DNA of 64,000 nucleotides from Deferrisoma camini S3R1 (GTDB lineage Bacteria > Desulfobacterota > Deferrisomatia > Deferrisomatales > Deferrisomataceae), in assembly GCF_000526155.1 (NCBI RefSeq), contig NZ_JAFN01000001.1:454824-518823 (forward strand), written 5' to 3'. The position numbers and the translations under genes are program-made. A model generated the notes under the pieces. It ran no database searches. It was not told where the DNA came from and saw only the letters and a list, made by a program, of their open reading frames with translations. Below, in pieces: positions 38,941 to 49,754 of this stretch (position 1 is the first letter of the stretch; every line of letters begins with the position of its first letter).

Positions 38941-39109
38941 GCCCCAGGGTCCCAACCCCTGCGGCCGCCAAATAGAGCAGCGCGGGCGAGCCCAGTCCCC
39001 CGGTCCTCACCACCATCACCCGCGCGGCCTTCAGCCGTTCCTGGCCCTTGCCGCCCACCTGAGGCAGGATGATCTGGCGGGAGTAACGGAGGACCTCGGC
39101 CGGGTGCAT
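38939..39109 (-). pseudogene. 5' fragment of a MoeB/ThiF-family adenylyltransferase gene
   Basis: On the minus strand 57 codons from an ATG read as the conserved N-terminus of MoeB/ThiF enzymes: [13 protein letters not shown], then [21 protein letters not shown]. The similarity stops abruptly at the stop codon of the propeller gene, and the following Asp of the nucleotide site is lost. The normal GAGGLGSP is RTGGLGSP here, a sign of decay. It marks a deletion or insertion breakpoint. The rest of the 38941-39319 gap, from 39110, has no gene until the promoter at 39268. Confidence 0.85.
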
Positions 39110-39267
39110 TCGCCGCTTGTCTCACGACTCCTCGACCCGAGAGAGCCCTCACCTTCGCCCTTTTGCTACTTGTAATCAACAGTTGGCCAGGCCTGCCGGA
39201 CGGCCGGCGTAATCGTTCCGTGAACCCGAGATGTATGAGGGGGGATCAGGGTGTAGAAAAAAAGGAT

Positions 39268-39296
39268 TTGACCGCTTTGCCTTACTCGAATAGTCT
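39268..39296 (+). promoter_or_regulatory. Promoter of the AbrB/PIN module
   Basis: TTGACC, 17-bp spacer, TAGTCT, about 20 bp upstream of the Shine-Dalgarno AAGGAG. Such promoters are typically repressed by the antitoxin/toxin complex. Confidence 0.5.
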
Positions 39297-39319
39297 TTGC
39301 GGTAAGGAGATCGTTGACG

Positions 39320-39562
39320 ATGTTGCTCAAGATTACATCGAAACGGCAAGTGACCTTCCCGGCTCGGGTGCTAGAAGCGCTGGGCGTGAAACCGGGAGAC
39401 CGACTCGAGCTGCAGGAGAGCCCCGAGGGGTACATCCTTCGGCCGAGGCGCATTGATCCTTCCCGGCTGGCTCCCTTGCGGGACAAGCTGCGGCGAGGCA
39501 AGGGAACCTTTGACCTCGAGGCGTTCCGGAACGAACCCTATGACCCCTCGCTTCGGGATTGA
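39320..39562 (+). CDS. AbrB/MazE-family antitoxin
   Basis: 80 residues. The N-terminal swapped-hairpin AbrB domain is clear (KITSKRQVTFPARVLEALGV, then KPGDRLELQES). Residues 50-80 are the toxin-neutralising tail. It should bind its own promoter and the PIN toxin, whose gene overlaps its 3' end by 23 bp. A TTG at 39314 is an alternative start with better Shine-Dalgarno spacing. Confidence 0.9.
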   Translation: MLLKITSKRQVTFPARVLEALGVKPGDRLELQESPEGYILRPRRIDPSRLAPLRDKLRRGKGTFDLEAFRNEPYDPSLRD

Positions 39563-39938
39563 CACCTCGATCCTGGTGCGGCTCCTCACGGGGGATCCGG
39601 AAGAGGTCTTTCGGGCCTGTGTGGAAGCGCTGACTTCGCTCGTCGAGGGGGAGGGGGCCGAAGTGTTCGCTTCGAACATGGTCGTCGGAGAGGCGTACAT
39701 CGCGGTGCAGCACCACTACGGGGTAACCAAGGCCGAGGCTCGTGCCGGCCTTGCGAGCGTGCTCCAGAGCGGACTGGTCGCCCCCCTTAACGGGAACGGG
39801 GTGATCGCCGCCCTGGAGGGTCCTTCCGGATGTGGGCTGGTCGACCGCCTCATTGCCGACGACTACCGTCGCGCCGGGCTCGTCACCCTGACCCTGGACC
39901 GGAAAATGGCCGCGCTTTGTGACGTTCGCCGGCTGTAG
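39540..39938 (+). CDS. PIN-domain toxin (VapC-like)
   Basis: 132 residues. Acidic residues of the PIN RNase site are visible: Asp in GIDTSILVRLL, Glu in VVGEAYIAV, Asp in GLVDRLIADD and Asp in TLTLDRKMA. It is predicted to be an Mg-dependent RNase inhibited by the AbrB-type partner. The overlapping start is typical of type II modules. Confidence 0.9.
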   Translation: MTPRFGIDTSILVRLLTGDPEEVFRACVEALTSLVEGEGAEVFASNMVVGEAYIAVQHHYGVTKAEARAGLASVLQSGLVAPLNGNGVIAALEGPSGCGLVDRLIADDYRRAGLVTLTLDRKMAALCDVRRL

Positions 39939-39968
39939 GACACGAGCGATCCCGAGGAAGGACCCCCT

Positions 39969-40331
39969 TTACCCCTCCTCCCGTCCTTCCTGGATCGCGA
40001 GCGGCTCCCCCCATAACGCGACCGCGTGCTCCACGGCGTTTTGGGCGAGGGGCACGCGGGGGAGCTCTTCCTCGGTGTAGCAGAACAGGTCCACGCCGAG
40101 TCCCACTTCCGCGAAGAACGGGAGGTACTCCAGGGGCCGGTCCAGGAACCGAACCTCCGAGCGGTCCACGATCACGATCACGTCCGCATCCGAGCCCGGC
40201 ACCGCCGTTCCCCGCGCCAGCGACCCGAAAAGCCCCACGAACCGCACCTCGGGCCGCGTTCTCCCCAGGTGTCCGGCAGCCTCCCTCAACCGGCGGACGG
40301 CCTCCTCACGATCGAGCCAGAAGACCGTCAC
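39969..40331 (-). CDS. MNT-type nucleotidyltransferase (antitoxin)
   Basis: About 120 residues. GLFGSLARGTAVPGSDADV is the GS-x10-DxD nucleotidyltransferase motif, and a third acidic residue follows in GVDLFCYTEEEL. In HEPN/MNT pairs this protein neutralises the HEPN RNase, in some cases by adding AMP residues. The GTG start is a guess; an ATG at 40367 would add 12 residues. It overlaps the 3' end of the HEPN gene. Confidence 0.88.
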   Translation of the reverse strand: MTVFWLDREEAVRRLREAAGHLGRTRPEVRFVGLFGSLARGTAVPGSDADVIVIVDRSEVRFLDRPLEYLPFFAEVGLGVDLFCYTEEELPRVPLAQNAVEHAVALWGEPLAIQEGREEG

Positions 40332-40701
40332 AGAACCGTAGGACTCTTTCCGCACAACCGATCGCATGGTCCGCGTCTTCTCGGGTGAACATGTCCTTGG
40401 GCGCTCCCTCGGCCCAGCCGTTGGGGTAGCGGGCCGGAATGTAGTACCGGTCGAGGTCCCTCGCGTCGGTCCAGAGCTCCGGTTCCACCGGCGTCCTCTG
40501 GGAGAGCCCTTCCAGGAGCCCCAGGACCGAGTGCCCCCAGGCGTCGCCGCCGAGGGCCTGATACACCGCCTTCAACGCCTTCTCCGCGGCCTGTTGGGCC
40601 GCGAAGCAGGCCCACTCGTGGAATCCGCCGGACCGGCTGTGCCGGGCCTGATCCAGATCCCTCCATGCCTGGGCCATCCAATCTCGTGTGCGCGCCGCCA
40701 T
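40306..40701 (-). CDS. HEPN-domain protein (toxin)
   Basis: 131 residues of a HEPN domain (PF05168-like): DWMAQAWRDLDQARHS, CFAAQQAAEKALKAVYQALG and DLDRYYIPARYPNGW. HEPN/MNT pairs act as toxin-antitoxin modules, the HEPN protein as an RNase; the strict RNxxxH motif is not evident, so catalytic activity is uncertain. The ATG at 40701 is chosen after GAGGCAGGGC. First gene of a two-gene minus-strand operon, back to back with the AbrB/PIN module. Confidence 0.88.
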   Translation of the reverse strand: MAARTRDWMAQAWRDLDQARHSRSGGFHEWACFAAQQAAEKALKAVYQALGGDAWGHSVLGLLEGLSQRTPVEPELWTDARDLDRYYIPARYPNGWAEGAPKDMFTREDADHAIGCAERVLRFCDGLLARS

Positions 40702-40932
40702 GCCCTGCCTCCTCGCCCCGACGACTCGCCCCACCTTAGCATCCGGTGCCCCCCTCCACAACGCCGCTCCCCATGGCACAGGGGTGAGGGTGCCCGGGGG
40801 CGCAGGGACAGGGAAATGGGGCGGTGCAGCGGCTCCGCGAGCGGTTCGCGGGCGTGGAGACCATCGGGCTGTGGGTCGGCGACGACCGGCGGGTGCGGGA
40901 GATCCCGGCAGGGGAGGGGCGGTGACCGGCCC

Positions 40933-43900
40933 TCAGTGGAAGTCCCGGCTGGGTGCGGTCTCGGGATGGGCGGGCAGGGGCGGGCGCCACAGCCGATCGG
41001 CCACCAGGTGCACCACGCCTTCCCGCGACTCCACCCGGCCGCTCACCCCCAGGACCGGCGCTGCCGCCACGAGCGCGGCGTGGCGCTCGATCACCCGCTT
41101 CCACACCACCACGTTCACGAACCCGGTCTCGTCCTCCAGGGTGAGGAACACGGTGCCGCCCGCGGTCCCGGGCCGCTGCCGGCAGATCACGACGCCGGCG
41201 TAGGACGCCCGGGTCCCGTGGGGGAGCCGGGCCAGGGTGCGGGCGTCGGGCAGGCCCCGTTCCCGGAGCCACGGCCGCAGGGGCTCCAGGGGATGGGCCC
41301 GGGGGCTCAGGCCCGAGGCCCGGTAGTCCCAGGCCACCGCCTCCGAGGAGCTGAGGGCCGCGAGGGGCGGGGCGGGCTCCGGGCCGAGGGGGAGCGCGGG
41401 GCGGCGGCTCGATCCGGCGCCTTTCGCGGCCCACAGGGCCCGACGCCGGCCCCGGCACAGGCCTTCGAGGGCCCCGGCCTCGGCGAGCCGGCGCAGCGCG
41501 TTCCGGCCGAGGCCGGTGCGCCGCGCCAGGTCCTCCACCGAGGCGAAGGGCTGTTCGCGCCGGGCCCGCTCGATGCGGGGCCAGTCCCGGGTGGGGGACA
41601 GCCCCTTCACGTACCGCAGACCCAGCCGCACGGCGTAGCAGGTCCTAGTGGAGAGGTGCCGGGCTGGCCCGGCGCGGACTCCAGAGCCCATGTCTCCTGT
41701 CTTCTGTCCTCTGGCTTCTGACTTCTGAAGTGTGCAGTCCCAGTCGCTGAACCGCACGTCCACGGGAAGGATCTCCAGGCCGTGGCGTTTGGCGTCGTCC
41801 ACGATGGTGGCCGGCGAGTAGAACCCCAGGGGCTGGGCGTTCAGCAGGGCGCAGGTGAACACGTCGGGGTGGTGGCACCGGAGCCAGGCCGTGGCGTAGG
41901 CGATCAGGGCGAAGCTCGCCGCGTGGCTCTCGGGGAACCCGTACTCCCCGAACCCCCGGATCTGCTCGAACACCTGTTCGGCGAACCGCCGCTCGATCCC
42001 CTTGGCGGTCATGCGCGCGATCAGCCGCTCGCGGTGGCGCTCGATCCGGCCGTGCCGGCGCCAGGCGGCCATGTCGCGCCGGAGCTGGTCGGCCTCGCCC
42101 GGGGTGTAGTCGGCCGCCACCACGGCGAGCCGCATCACCTGCTCCTGGAACAGGGGCACCCCCAGGGTCTTGGCCAGCACGGGCTCCAGGCACGGGTGGG
42201 GGTAGGTCACGGGCTCCTCGCCCCGCCGCCGCCGGAGGTAGGGGTGGACCATGCCGCCGGTGATCGGCCCGGGCCGCACGATGCTCACCTGGATCACCAG
42301 GTCGTAGTACGACCGGGGCCGGAGCCGCGGCAGCATGGACATCTGGGCCCGGCTCTCGATCTGGAACACCCCCACGGTGTCGGCCCGGCCGATCATGTCG
42401 AAGGTGGCCGGGTCGTCCGGGGGGATGCGGTCCAGGGAGAGCTCCACCCCGCGGTGCTCCCGCAGCAGCCGGAAGCACCGGTCCAGAAGGGTCAGGGCCC
42501 CCAGGCCCAGGAGATCCACCTTGAACAGACCCAGGTCCTCCAGGTCCTCCTTGTCCCACTGGATCACGGTGCGGCCCGGCCGGGCCGCGTTCTCCACGGG
42601 CACCAGGTCGCGGACCGGCTCGTGGCCCAGGAGGAACCCGCCGGGGTGGATGGAGAGGTGGCGGGGAAACCCCTGGATCTCCCCCACCAGCCGCCGGAGG
42701 AGGGCGTGCAGGGGATTCCCGGGGTCGAGCCCGGGGCCCTGCCACGGGTCCCCGTCCCCGCCGCGGGACGGCACGAGCCGGGCGAGCCGGTCCACCGCCG
42801 TGGCGGGCAGGCCCAGGGCCCGGCCCACGTCCCGCACGGCCGACCGGGCCCGGTACCGGATCACGTTGGCCACCATGGCGGCCCGATCCCGGCCGTAGCG
42901 CTTGTACACGTGGCGGATCACCTCCTCCCGGCGCTCGTGCATGATGTCCAGGTCGATGTCCGGGGGCTCGGCCCGCTCCCGGGAGAGGAACCGCTCGAAC
43001 AGGAGCTCCACCCGGGTGGGGTCCACGGCCGTGATGCCCAGGCAGTAGCACACCGCCGAGTTGGCGGCCGAGCCCCGGCCCTGGCACAGGATTCCCCGCT
43101 CCCGGCAGAACCGCACGATCTCCCACATGGTGAGGAAGTAGCCCGGGTAGTCGAGCTCCTCAATCAGGGCGAGCTCCCGCTCGATCTGGTCGCGCACCCG
43201 GGCCGGCACCCGACCGCCGAACCGCTGCCGGGCCCCCTCCCAGGTGAGCCGCCCCAGGAGGTCGGCCGAGGTGGTGCCGTCGGGAAGCCGCTCGGCAGGG
43301 TAGCGGTAGCGGATCTCCGCAAGGGAGAAGGCGCACCGCTCGGCCACCTCCAGGGTGCGGGCCACCGCGGCCGGGTCGTCGGCGAACCGCTCGCGGAAGG
43401 ACGGCGGGGCCTTGAGGTCGTGCCCGGCGTTGGGCTTGAGGCGGGTGCCGGCGGCCTGCACGGCGAGGCCGTGGCGGATGGCGGTGAGCACGTCCTGGAG
43501 CGGCCGGCGGTCCGGGGTGGGGTAGAGCACCTCCACCGCGGCGACCACCGGCAGGCCCAGCCGGCGGGCCCGCTCCCGGAGCCGGGCCTCCTGGGCCGGC
43601 TCGTCGGCCCGGCGGTGGCGGGCCACCAGGGCGTAGAGCCGGTCGCCGAAGGCCTCTTGCAGCAGGTCGGGCATGGGGCCGGGGTCCGCCTCCCGCACCA
43701 GCAGGCTCCGGTCACCGCCCCACAGGGCCACCAGGCCCGGGGCGTGCTCGCACACCTCGGCCCAGGTGACCCGGCTCGTCCCCTTCGGGCTCCGGAGCCG
43801 GCCCCGGGTGAGGAGCCGGCAGAGGTGAGCGTACCCGGCCCGGTCGGCGGCCAGGAGCACCAGGGTGGAGTCCGGCTCGCCGGGCCCCGGCCCGGCCACC

Positions 43901-44100
43901 GTGACCTCGGCCCCCACCAGGAGCTTCACCCCCAACTCCCGGGCCCGCACGTGGGCCCGGACGACCCCGTACACCCCGTCCCGGTCGGTGACCGCCACCG
44001 CCGGGAGCCCCAGGCCGTGGGCCCGCTCCACCAGCTCCTCGGGGTGGGCCGCCCCCTCCAGGAACGAGTAGTTGCTCTTGCACCACAGGGGAACGTACAT
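40933..44100 (-). CDS. dnaE2: Error-prone DNA polymerase III alpha (DnaE2/ImuC)
   Basis: 1055 residues. It opens with the PHP domain ([20 protein letters not shown]) and has the polymerase acidic motif [16 protein letters not shown] near residue 380. The [15 protein letters not shown] and [17 protein letters not shown] blocks follow, then the helix-hairpin-helix and OB-fold near the C-terminus. It performs translesion synthesis with ImuA and ImuB during SOS. Between FSDWDCTL and [13 protein letters not shown] it carries about 28 extra residues, part of which is encoded by a heptad repeat (41691-41731). The frame stays intact. The ATG is chosen because homology starts there; the open frame upstream has no homology. 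Confidence 0.95.
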   Translation of the reverse strand: MYVPLWCKSNYSFLEGAAHPEELVERAHGLGLPAVAVTDRDGVYGVVRAHVRARELGVKLLVGAEVTVAGPGPGEPDSTLVLLAADRAGYAHLCRLLTRGRLRSPKGTSRVTWAEVCEHAPGLVALWGGDRSLLVREADPGPMPDLLQEAFGDRLYALVARHRRADEPAQEARLRERARRLGLPVVAAVEVLYPTPDRRPLQDVLTAIRHGLAVQAAGTRLKPNAGHDLKAPPSFRERFADDPAAVARTLEVAERCAFSLAEIRYRYPAERLPDGTTSADLLGRLTWEGARQRFGGRVPARVRDQIERELALIEELDYPGYFLTMWEIVRFCRERGILCQGRGSAANSAVCYCLGITAVDPTRVELLFERFLSRERAEPPDIDLDIMHERREEVIRHVYKRYGRDRAAMVANVIRYRARSAVRDVGRALGLPATAVDRLARLVPSRGGDGDPWQGPGLDPGNPLHALLRRLVGEIQGFPRHLSIHPGGFLLGHEPVRDLVPVENAARPGRTVIQWDKEDLEDLGLFKVDLLGLGALTLLDRCFRLLREHRGVELSLDRIPPDDPATFDMIGRADTVGVFQIESRAQMSMLPRLRPRSYYDLVIQVSIVRPGPITGGMVHPYLRRRRGEEPVTYPHPCLEPVLAKTLGVPLFQEQVMRLAVVAADYTPGEADQLRRDMAAWRRHGRIERHRERLIARMTAKGIERRFAEQVFEQIRGFGEYGFPESHAASFALIAYATAWLRCHHPDVFTCALLNAQPLGFYSPATIVDDAKRHGLEILPVDVRFSDWDCTLQKSEARGQKTGDMGSGVRAGPARHLSTRTCYAVRLGLRYVKGLSPTRDWPRIERARREQPFASVEDLARRTGLGRNALRRLAEAGALEGLCRGRRRALWAAKGAGSSRRPALPLGPEPAPPLAALSSSEAVAWDYRASGLSPRAHPLEPLRPWLRERGLPDARTLARLPHGTRASYAGVVICRQRPGTAGGTVFLTLEDETGFVNVVVWKRVIERHAALVAAAPVLGVSGRVESREGVVHLVADRLWRPPLPAHPETAPSRDFH
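41691..41731 (-). repeat. Heptad repeat inside dnaE2
   Basis: Six 7-bp units (on the + strand TGTCTCC, TGTCTTC, TGTCCTC, TGGCTTC, TGACTTC, TGAAGTG). Read on the minus strand they encode a Lys/Glu/Arg-rich stretch ([11 protein letters not shown]) that is not part of the DnaE2 family pattern. The unit type resembles the intergenic arrays but lies within a gene and keeps the frame. Confidence 0.85.
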
Positions 44101-44132
44101 GGGGGGCCTACCCTCCCGGCGGCCAGCCGACC

Positions 44133-45569
44133 TCACTCCACCGTGCCCTGCCGGAACCACCGGCCCCGGGCCCGGTCGTGGAACGCCCACAGGATCTCGC
44201 CGCCGGCCAGACGGACGAAGCGGTACTCCCGGTGCGTCCCCCGGCCCCACCAGCCCCCGCTCACCCCGTAGCCGCCCCGCGTCTGGCCGGCCGGCTCCGC
44301 CAGGGGCGCGGGCCGGTCCAGGATCCGGCGGACCAGGGGGCGGAGCGCCACCTGCCGGGGCCGGGCCGGGGGGAGGTCCTCCAGGGGCTCCCAGGCGAAC
44401 CGGGCCTCGGGAAGGTGCCGGTCTGCCAGCCGGGCCCGCACCACGGCCCCCTCTCCCAGTTCGGCCCGGACCCGGGCCAGGGCCTGCAGGGCCGCCTTCG
44501 GGTCCCGCCGGGGGGCGGCCTGGAACAGGCCGGCCTGGGTCGGCCGGGCCGGCACGGCCCGGCCGGAGAGGACCACCTCCTCCACCCCGGCGGGGACGCC
44601 TGCCCCGGCCAGGCGAAGGTGCACCAGGTTCATGAGCTGGCGAGCGTCCCGGGTGGGCGCGGCGGGCCGGAGCCGCTCGGTTCGCACCGCGCCCCCCTCC
44701 AGCCGCAGGTGGATTCCCAGCTCCGCCAGCAGCATCCCCCGGCCCCCCATCCGGCCCAGCAGGTCGTCCAGGAGGCCCTTGATCCGGAACACCAGCCGGT
44801 GCAGGTCGGCCTCGGGCGGCTCGATCACCGCGCCCACCCGCAGGGGCTCGGGCGGGGCGATGGGCTGGAGGGGAAGCTCCCCCCGGCCCGAGACGAACCG
44901 GTGGAGCGCCGAGGCCGCCGGGCCGAACCGCTCCGCGAGCGAGGCCGCCGGAAGGGCCAGGAGGTCCCCGGCGGTGCGCACCCCCAGGGCCCCCAGCTCC
45001 GCCGCCAGGCCCGAGTCTGCGCCGAGCCGCGCAAGGGGCGCCCCCCGCACCGCGGCCGCCTCCTCGCCGGGGCTCCGGAGTACCCGGATCCGGGCCCTTC
45101 CGGAGCGCACGGCCGCCAGGGCGCCGCACCGGGTGAACCCCACGGCCACCCGGCCGGCCAGGCCCAGCCCGGCCAGCTCCCGCCGGATCCCGGCCGCCCA
45201 CCGGGCCGGCTCGGGATGGAGCCGGCCCAGGCCGGAGGCGTCGAGCCAGAACACGCCGGGGTCCCGGTCCCAGGGCTCCACGCCGGGGGTGAACCGCAGG
45301 AGCCGCCGCAGGATCCGGTCCCTCCAGCGGGCCACCTCGGCCGGGGGCACCGCGGCCGCCCGCAGCCCCGGCGCCGCGGCCAGGGCGGTCACGTAGCGCA
45401 TGCCCGGCGCCACCCCCTGGTGCCGGGCCCGGGCGTTGGCCCACAGGACCCGGCCGTGGGGGTGGTCCCGGTCCACCACGGCCACGGGCCCCGTGGCCCA
45501 GCCCGGCCGCCGGAGCACGAGGACCTGGAGCGGCAGGGCCGGCACCTCAACGCAGGCCGTCCGGTCCAC
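44133..45569 (-). CDS. imuB: Y-family polymerase-like protein ImuB
   Basis: 478 residues. It follows the Y-family layout: N-terminal palm/fingers ([20 protein letters not shown]), a helix-hairpin-helix thumb ([16 protein letters not shown]) and a little finger. ImuB proteins usually lack the catalytic acids and act as a hub linking the beta clamp, ImuA and DnaE2; the DxD of active enzymes is not evident. The GTG start overlaps imuA by 23 bp. dnaE2 follows 32 bp downstream. Confidence 0.9.
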   Translation of the reverse strand: MDRTACVEVPALPLQVLVLRRPGWATGPVAVVDRDHPHGRVLWANARARHQGVAPGMRYVTALAAAPGLRAAAVPPAEVARWRDRILRRLLRFTPGVEPWDRDPGVFWLDASGLGRLHPEPARWAAGIRRELAGLGLAGRVAVGFTRCGALAAVRSGRARIRVLRSPGEEAAAVRGAPLARLGADSGLAAELGALGVRTAGDLLALPAASLAERFGPAASALHRFVSGRGELPLQPIAPPEPLRVGAVIEPPEADLHRLVFRIKGLLDDLLGRMGGRGMLLAELGIHLRLEGGAVRTERLRPAAPTRDARQLMNLVHLRLAGAGVPAGVEEVVLSGRAVPARPTQAGLFQAAPRRDPKAALQALARVRAELGEGAVVRARLADRHLPEARFAWEPLEDLPPARPRQVALRPLVRRILDRPAPLAEPAGQTRGGYGVSGGWWGRGTHREYRFVRLAGGEILWAFHDRARGRWFRQGTVE

Positions 45570-46179
45570 GGCACACCTCCCCGTGGCCCCAGCCCGGGAG
45601 CCGTCGCTTGTCCCGTAGCACCCGCACCCGGCACCGGAACCGGCCGGGCCCCAGCGGCTCCCGCACCGCCTCGGCCCGCACCGCCACCAGCGAGCCCAGC
45701 GAGGGCGCGCCGGCGGGCTTGCGGGTCAGGAACAGCACGAGCATCCGGTGCTCTCCGGCGAGCCCGGCCAGCCGCCCCTGGGCCGCCGCCGGCACCCGGG
45801 GCTCCTCCCCCAGGTCCACCACCACGAGCCCGAACCCCCCGGACCGGGCCAGCAGCTCCGCCGCCCGCAGGGCCTGGCGGGCGTCCCGGGCCCGCACCAC
45901 GGCCAGGGCCTCCAGGTCCACGCCCCCCTCGGCCGCGTCGGGCGGGTAGAAGGAGCTCCCGGCCGGGGTGATCCAGGCCGCGGGCTCGCCCCGGCGCTGG
46001 GCGTCGAGCACCAGGGAGAAGGCCAGGGTGAGGGCGGCCGAGGCCCCCCGGGCCGAGAGCTCGGCCAGCCGGCCGGCCAGGGTCGGGAGCTCCCACCGGG
46101 CCGGGGGAAGCTTCTCCTCCAGCCGGGCCGCGGGCACCACGGGGATGCGGGCCAGGGCGCCGGCGGGCCTCGGGCTCAC
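45547..46179 (-). CDS. imuA: ImuA-like RecA-related SOS mutagenesis protein
   Basis: 210 residues. RIPVVPAARLEEKLPPARWE is a RecA/ImuA-like N-terminus. The middle has a RecA-like core (AAWITPAGSSFYPPDAAEGG, FGLVVVDLGEEPRVP) without a recognisable Walker A. That matches ImuA, an accessory factor for ImuB/DnaE2. The start GTG overlaps the lexA stop (GTGA). The assignment rests on size, core pattern and position between lexA and imuB. Confidence 0.82.
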   Translation of the reverse strand: MSPRPAGALARIPVVPAARLEEKLPPARWELPTLAGRLAELSARGASAALTLAFSLVLDAQRRGEPAAWITPAGSSFYPPDAAEGGVDLEALAVVRARDARQALRAAELLARSGGFGLVVVDLGEEPRVPAAAQGRLAGLAGEHRMLVLFLTRKPAGAPSLGSLVAVRAEAVREPLGPGRFRCRVRVLRDKRRLPGWGHGEVCRGPDGLR

Positions 46180-46778
46180 TCCAGCCTCCTGCGCACCTCG
46201 ACCACCTTGCCCAGGATCTCCACCTCGCCCGGGGCGGGCACGATGGGGGCGAAGGCCGGGTTCTCGGGCAGGAGCTCGACCCGGCCGGACCGGGTGCGCA
46301 GGCGCTTCACCGTGGCCTCGTCCCCCACCCGGGCCACCACGATGTCGCCGTCCCGGGCCTCGGGCTGGCGCCGCACGACCACCAGGTCCCCCGGCAGGAT
46401 GCCCGCGCCGGTCATGCTCTCGCCCCGGACCCGCAGGGCGAACAGGTCCTCGCCCCGGCCGCGGGTCTCCACGGGCAGGTAGCCCTCGGCCTCCTCCACC
46501 GCCGTGTCCAGGGGCCCGGCCGGCACCCGGCCCAGCAGGGGCACGAGCACGGTGGAGCCCGGGTGCCCGGGCAGGCGGTACCCCCGGGCCCGGCCCCGCT
46601 CCACCACCAGCCTGCCCTCGGCCACCAGCCGCTCCAGGTGGGCCCGGGCCGTCTGGACCGCCCGGAACCCCAGGGCCTCCTGCACCTCCCGTACCGTGGG
46701 GGGCCGGCCGGCGAGGATCCGGTCCCGCACGAACTCGAACACCTTCTGCCGGGTCTCCCCCGGCCGCGTGCGCGGCAT
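46176..46778 (-). CDS. lexA: LexA repressor
   Basis: 200 residues. Winged helix (TVREVQEALGF), autocleavage site Ala87-Gly88 in GRVPAGPL, catalytic Ser121 in RGESMTG and Lys158 in EATVKRL. It represses SOS genes until RecA-stimulated self-cleavage. Here it heads the imuA-imuB-dnaE2 operon, so it presumably controls itself and the mutasome. Some bacteria carry a second LexA dedicated to such an operon. The start ATG has AGGAGG 8 bp upstream. Confidence 0.95.
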   Translation of the reverse strand: MPRTRPGETRQKVFEFVRDRILAGRPPTVREVQEALGFRAVQTARAHLERLVAEGRLVVERGRARGYRLPGHPGSTVLVPLLGRVPAGPLDTAVEEAEGYLPVETRGRGEDLFALRVRGESMTGAGILPGDLVVVRRQPEARDGDIVVARVGDEATVKRLRTRSGRVELLPENPAFAPIVPAPGEVEILGKVVEVRRRLE

Positions 46779-46808
46779 GGTCGACCTCCTGGAGAGGGAT
46801 GGGTCCTC

Positions 46809-46837
46809 TGTATAGCAGACAAATGTATGCTTGGCAA
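46809..46837 (-). promoter_or_regulatory. Sigma-70 promoter of the lexA-imuAB-dnaE2 operon
   Basis: On the minus strand: TTGCCA, 17-bp spacer (AGCATACATTTGTCTGC), TATACA. The AT-rich spacer is the likely LexA operator position, but no E. coli-type CTG-N10-CAG or Gram-positive GAAC-N4-GTTC box is present, so the operator is of another type. Confidence 0.7.
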
Positions 46838-47002
46838 CCGCCCCCCATTCCGCCGTGACGGCGGGCCGCCGAGCAGAGGTGTCGAGTGCCCCCGGGGAGA
46901 TCCGGGGCTCCGGGATGGGCCGAGATCCGGTCCTTTGCGGGCCGAACCCGCCGGTTGGTACCATGGCCCGCCCCGCCCCCCACCGAATCCACCGGAGACG
47001 GC

Positions 47003-48475
<1,473 letters not shown>

Positions 48476-48622
48476 CCCGGCTCGTCACACGGCGACCCTC
48501 ACCCACACGCCGGCCCCGGCACCAGGGGATCACACGGATCGGACGGGGCCCGCCGCGAGGGGCAGGAGCCCCTGGCGCAGAGCCGGCAGGGAACGATGGC
48601 GATTCCGGCGGGGAAAAAGGGC

Positions 48623-48648
48623 CCCGGGCCGGCGGAGGCCGGCCCGGG
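48623..48648. terminator. Perfect 11-bp hairpin downstream of the activator gene
   Basis: CCCGGGCCGGC/GCCGGCCCGGG with a GGAG loop and no T-run. It may stop transcription from both sides of the convergent region or stabilise the 3' end. Confidence 0.45.
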
Positions 48649-48665
48649 CGGAGGGAATGCGGGTC

Positions 48666-48930
48666 ATACCAAGTTGCCATCCATCGGATCCGAAGCCGGG
48701 GGCGGGGCAAGGGACCTGGCTGCGGCCGGGCGCGAAGCCAGGCATTGAGATTCGCCGCGTAGGCACAGGGCGGGCGAGCCGGCTCCATGGCAACCCACTG
48801 GAACCCGCACCATCTCGCAGTCCAGACGCCGGAGGCGCTGCGCGGCGAGCCAAGGGGCCGCACCCGGCTCTCCGCCAGGCCCCTTGCCCCTCTGGCCAGG
48901 GGGCCACCAGTTCTAAAGGCGACTTGGTAT
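48666..48930. repeat. Dispersed hairpin repeat, long copy B, with outer inverted ends
   Basis: Cores at 48701-48737 and 48840-48890 match copy A (1609-1800). In addition ATACCAAGTTGCC (48666-48678) and GGCGACTTGGTAT (48918-48930) form a 12/13 outer inverted repeat, and GGGGCAAGGGACCTGG pairs with CCAGGCCCCTTGCCCC inside. The right end abuts the stop codon of the methyltransferase gene. No coding is seen in 48476-48929. Confidence 0.7.
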
Positions 48931-49736
48931 CAGAGGTCTGCGAAGCGTTTCGCCCGAAAGGCCTTGAGGTAGTTCATGCAGTAGCCGTCGCGGCCGGCCA
49001 GGGTCTCGGCCGCCACGATCTGGGCCATCATCCGCCGGTCCAGGGGGTTCACGATCGCCCCGTCCAGCCCCTTGGCGATGGCCATGACCATGAAGGTCTG
49101 GTTGAGGAGCTTCCGTTCCGGAAGCCCGTAGCTGATGTTGGAAAGCCCGCACATCGTGTGGATGCCCGGGAACCGGCCCCGGATCGCCTCCACCGCGTTC
49201 AGGAACTCCACCCCGAAGTCGCTGCGGGTCGAAAGGGGCTGGACCAGGGGATCCACGAAGATGTTCCCCACGCCCACCCCGGCTTGGACGAGCCCGTTCA
49301 CGAGCCGGTCGGCGATCGCCAGCCGCTGGTCCGTGGTCTCGGGCATGCCCTCGTCGCTCATGCACAGGGCCACCACCTTCAGCTCGGTGCCGGCAATGAG
49401 GGGCAGCAGGGCCTCGTAGCGGTCCTTCTCCAGGCTGATCGAGTTGATCATGGCGGGCTCGGGGCCCCGGTGGACGGCGAGGGCCGCCTCGATGGCCCTG
49501 GGGTCGGGGCTGTCGAGGCAGCAGGGGGTGTCCACCTCGGACTGCACGGTCTCCACGAGCCAGCGCAGGTAGTCGGCCTCCTGGCCCACGAAGATGCCGG
49601 CGTTCACGTCGATGTAGTCGGCCCCGGCGTCGTGCTGGTCCCGGGCCACCTGGGCGATGGCCCGGGCGTCGCGGGCCTCGATGGCCGGTGCGATCGCCTT
49701 GCGGCTGGCGTTGATGAGCTCTCCGACGATGATCAT
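48930..49736 (-). CDS. Methyltetrahydrofolate:corrinoid methyltransferase (MtgA/AcsE-like)
   Basis: 268 residues of the pterin-binding TIM barrel: MIIVGELINASRKAIAPAI, AGADYIDVNAGIFVGQEADY, CLDSPDPRAIEAAL, INSISLEKDRYE and MCGLSNISYGLPER. This is the AcsE/MtgA type that moves a methyl group between the corrinoid protein and tetrahydrofolate. In glycine betaine demethylation the MtgA step forms methyl-H4folate. The corrinoid gene lies just upstream, separated by a 236-bp inverted-repeat element. GGAGG precedes the ATG. Confidence 0.9.
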   Translation of the reverse strand: MIIVGELINASRKAIAPAIEARDARAIAQVARDQHDAGADYIDVNAGIFVGQEADYLRWLVETVQSEVDTPCCLDSPDPRAIEAALAVHRGPEPAMINSISLEKDRYEALLPLIAGTELKVVALCMSDEGMPETTDQRLAIADRLVNGLVQAGVGVGNIFVDPLVQPLSTRSDFGVEFLNAVEAIRGRFPGIHTMCGLSNISYGLPERKLLNQTFMVMAIAKGLDGAIVNPLDRRMMAQIVAAETLAGRDGYCMNYLKAFRAKRFADL

Positions 49737-49754
49737 GGGACTCCTCCGTCCGGG

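Noticed and set aside
40702-40932. Open frame on + ending RVREIPAGEGR at 40924
   Set aside because: About 35 codons with normal codon bias but no start signal or recognised family; at most a gene remnant between the HEPN gene and dnaE2.
44101-45444. N-terminal extension of the dnaE2 frame into imuB
   Set aside because: Gly/Arg/Pro-rich out-of-frame translation of imuB; DnaE2 homology begins at the ATG at 44100.
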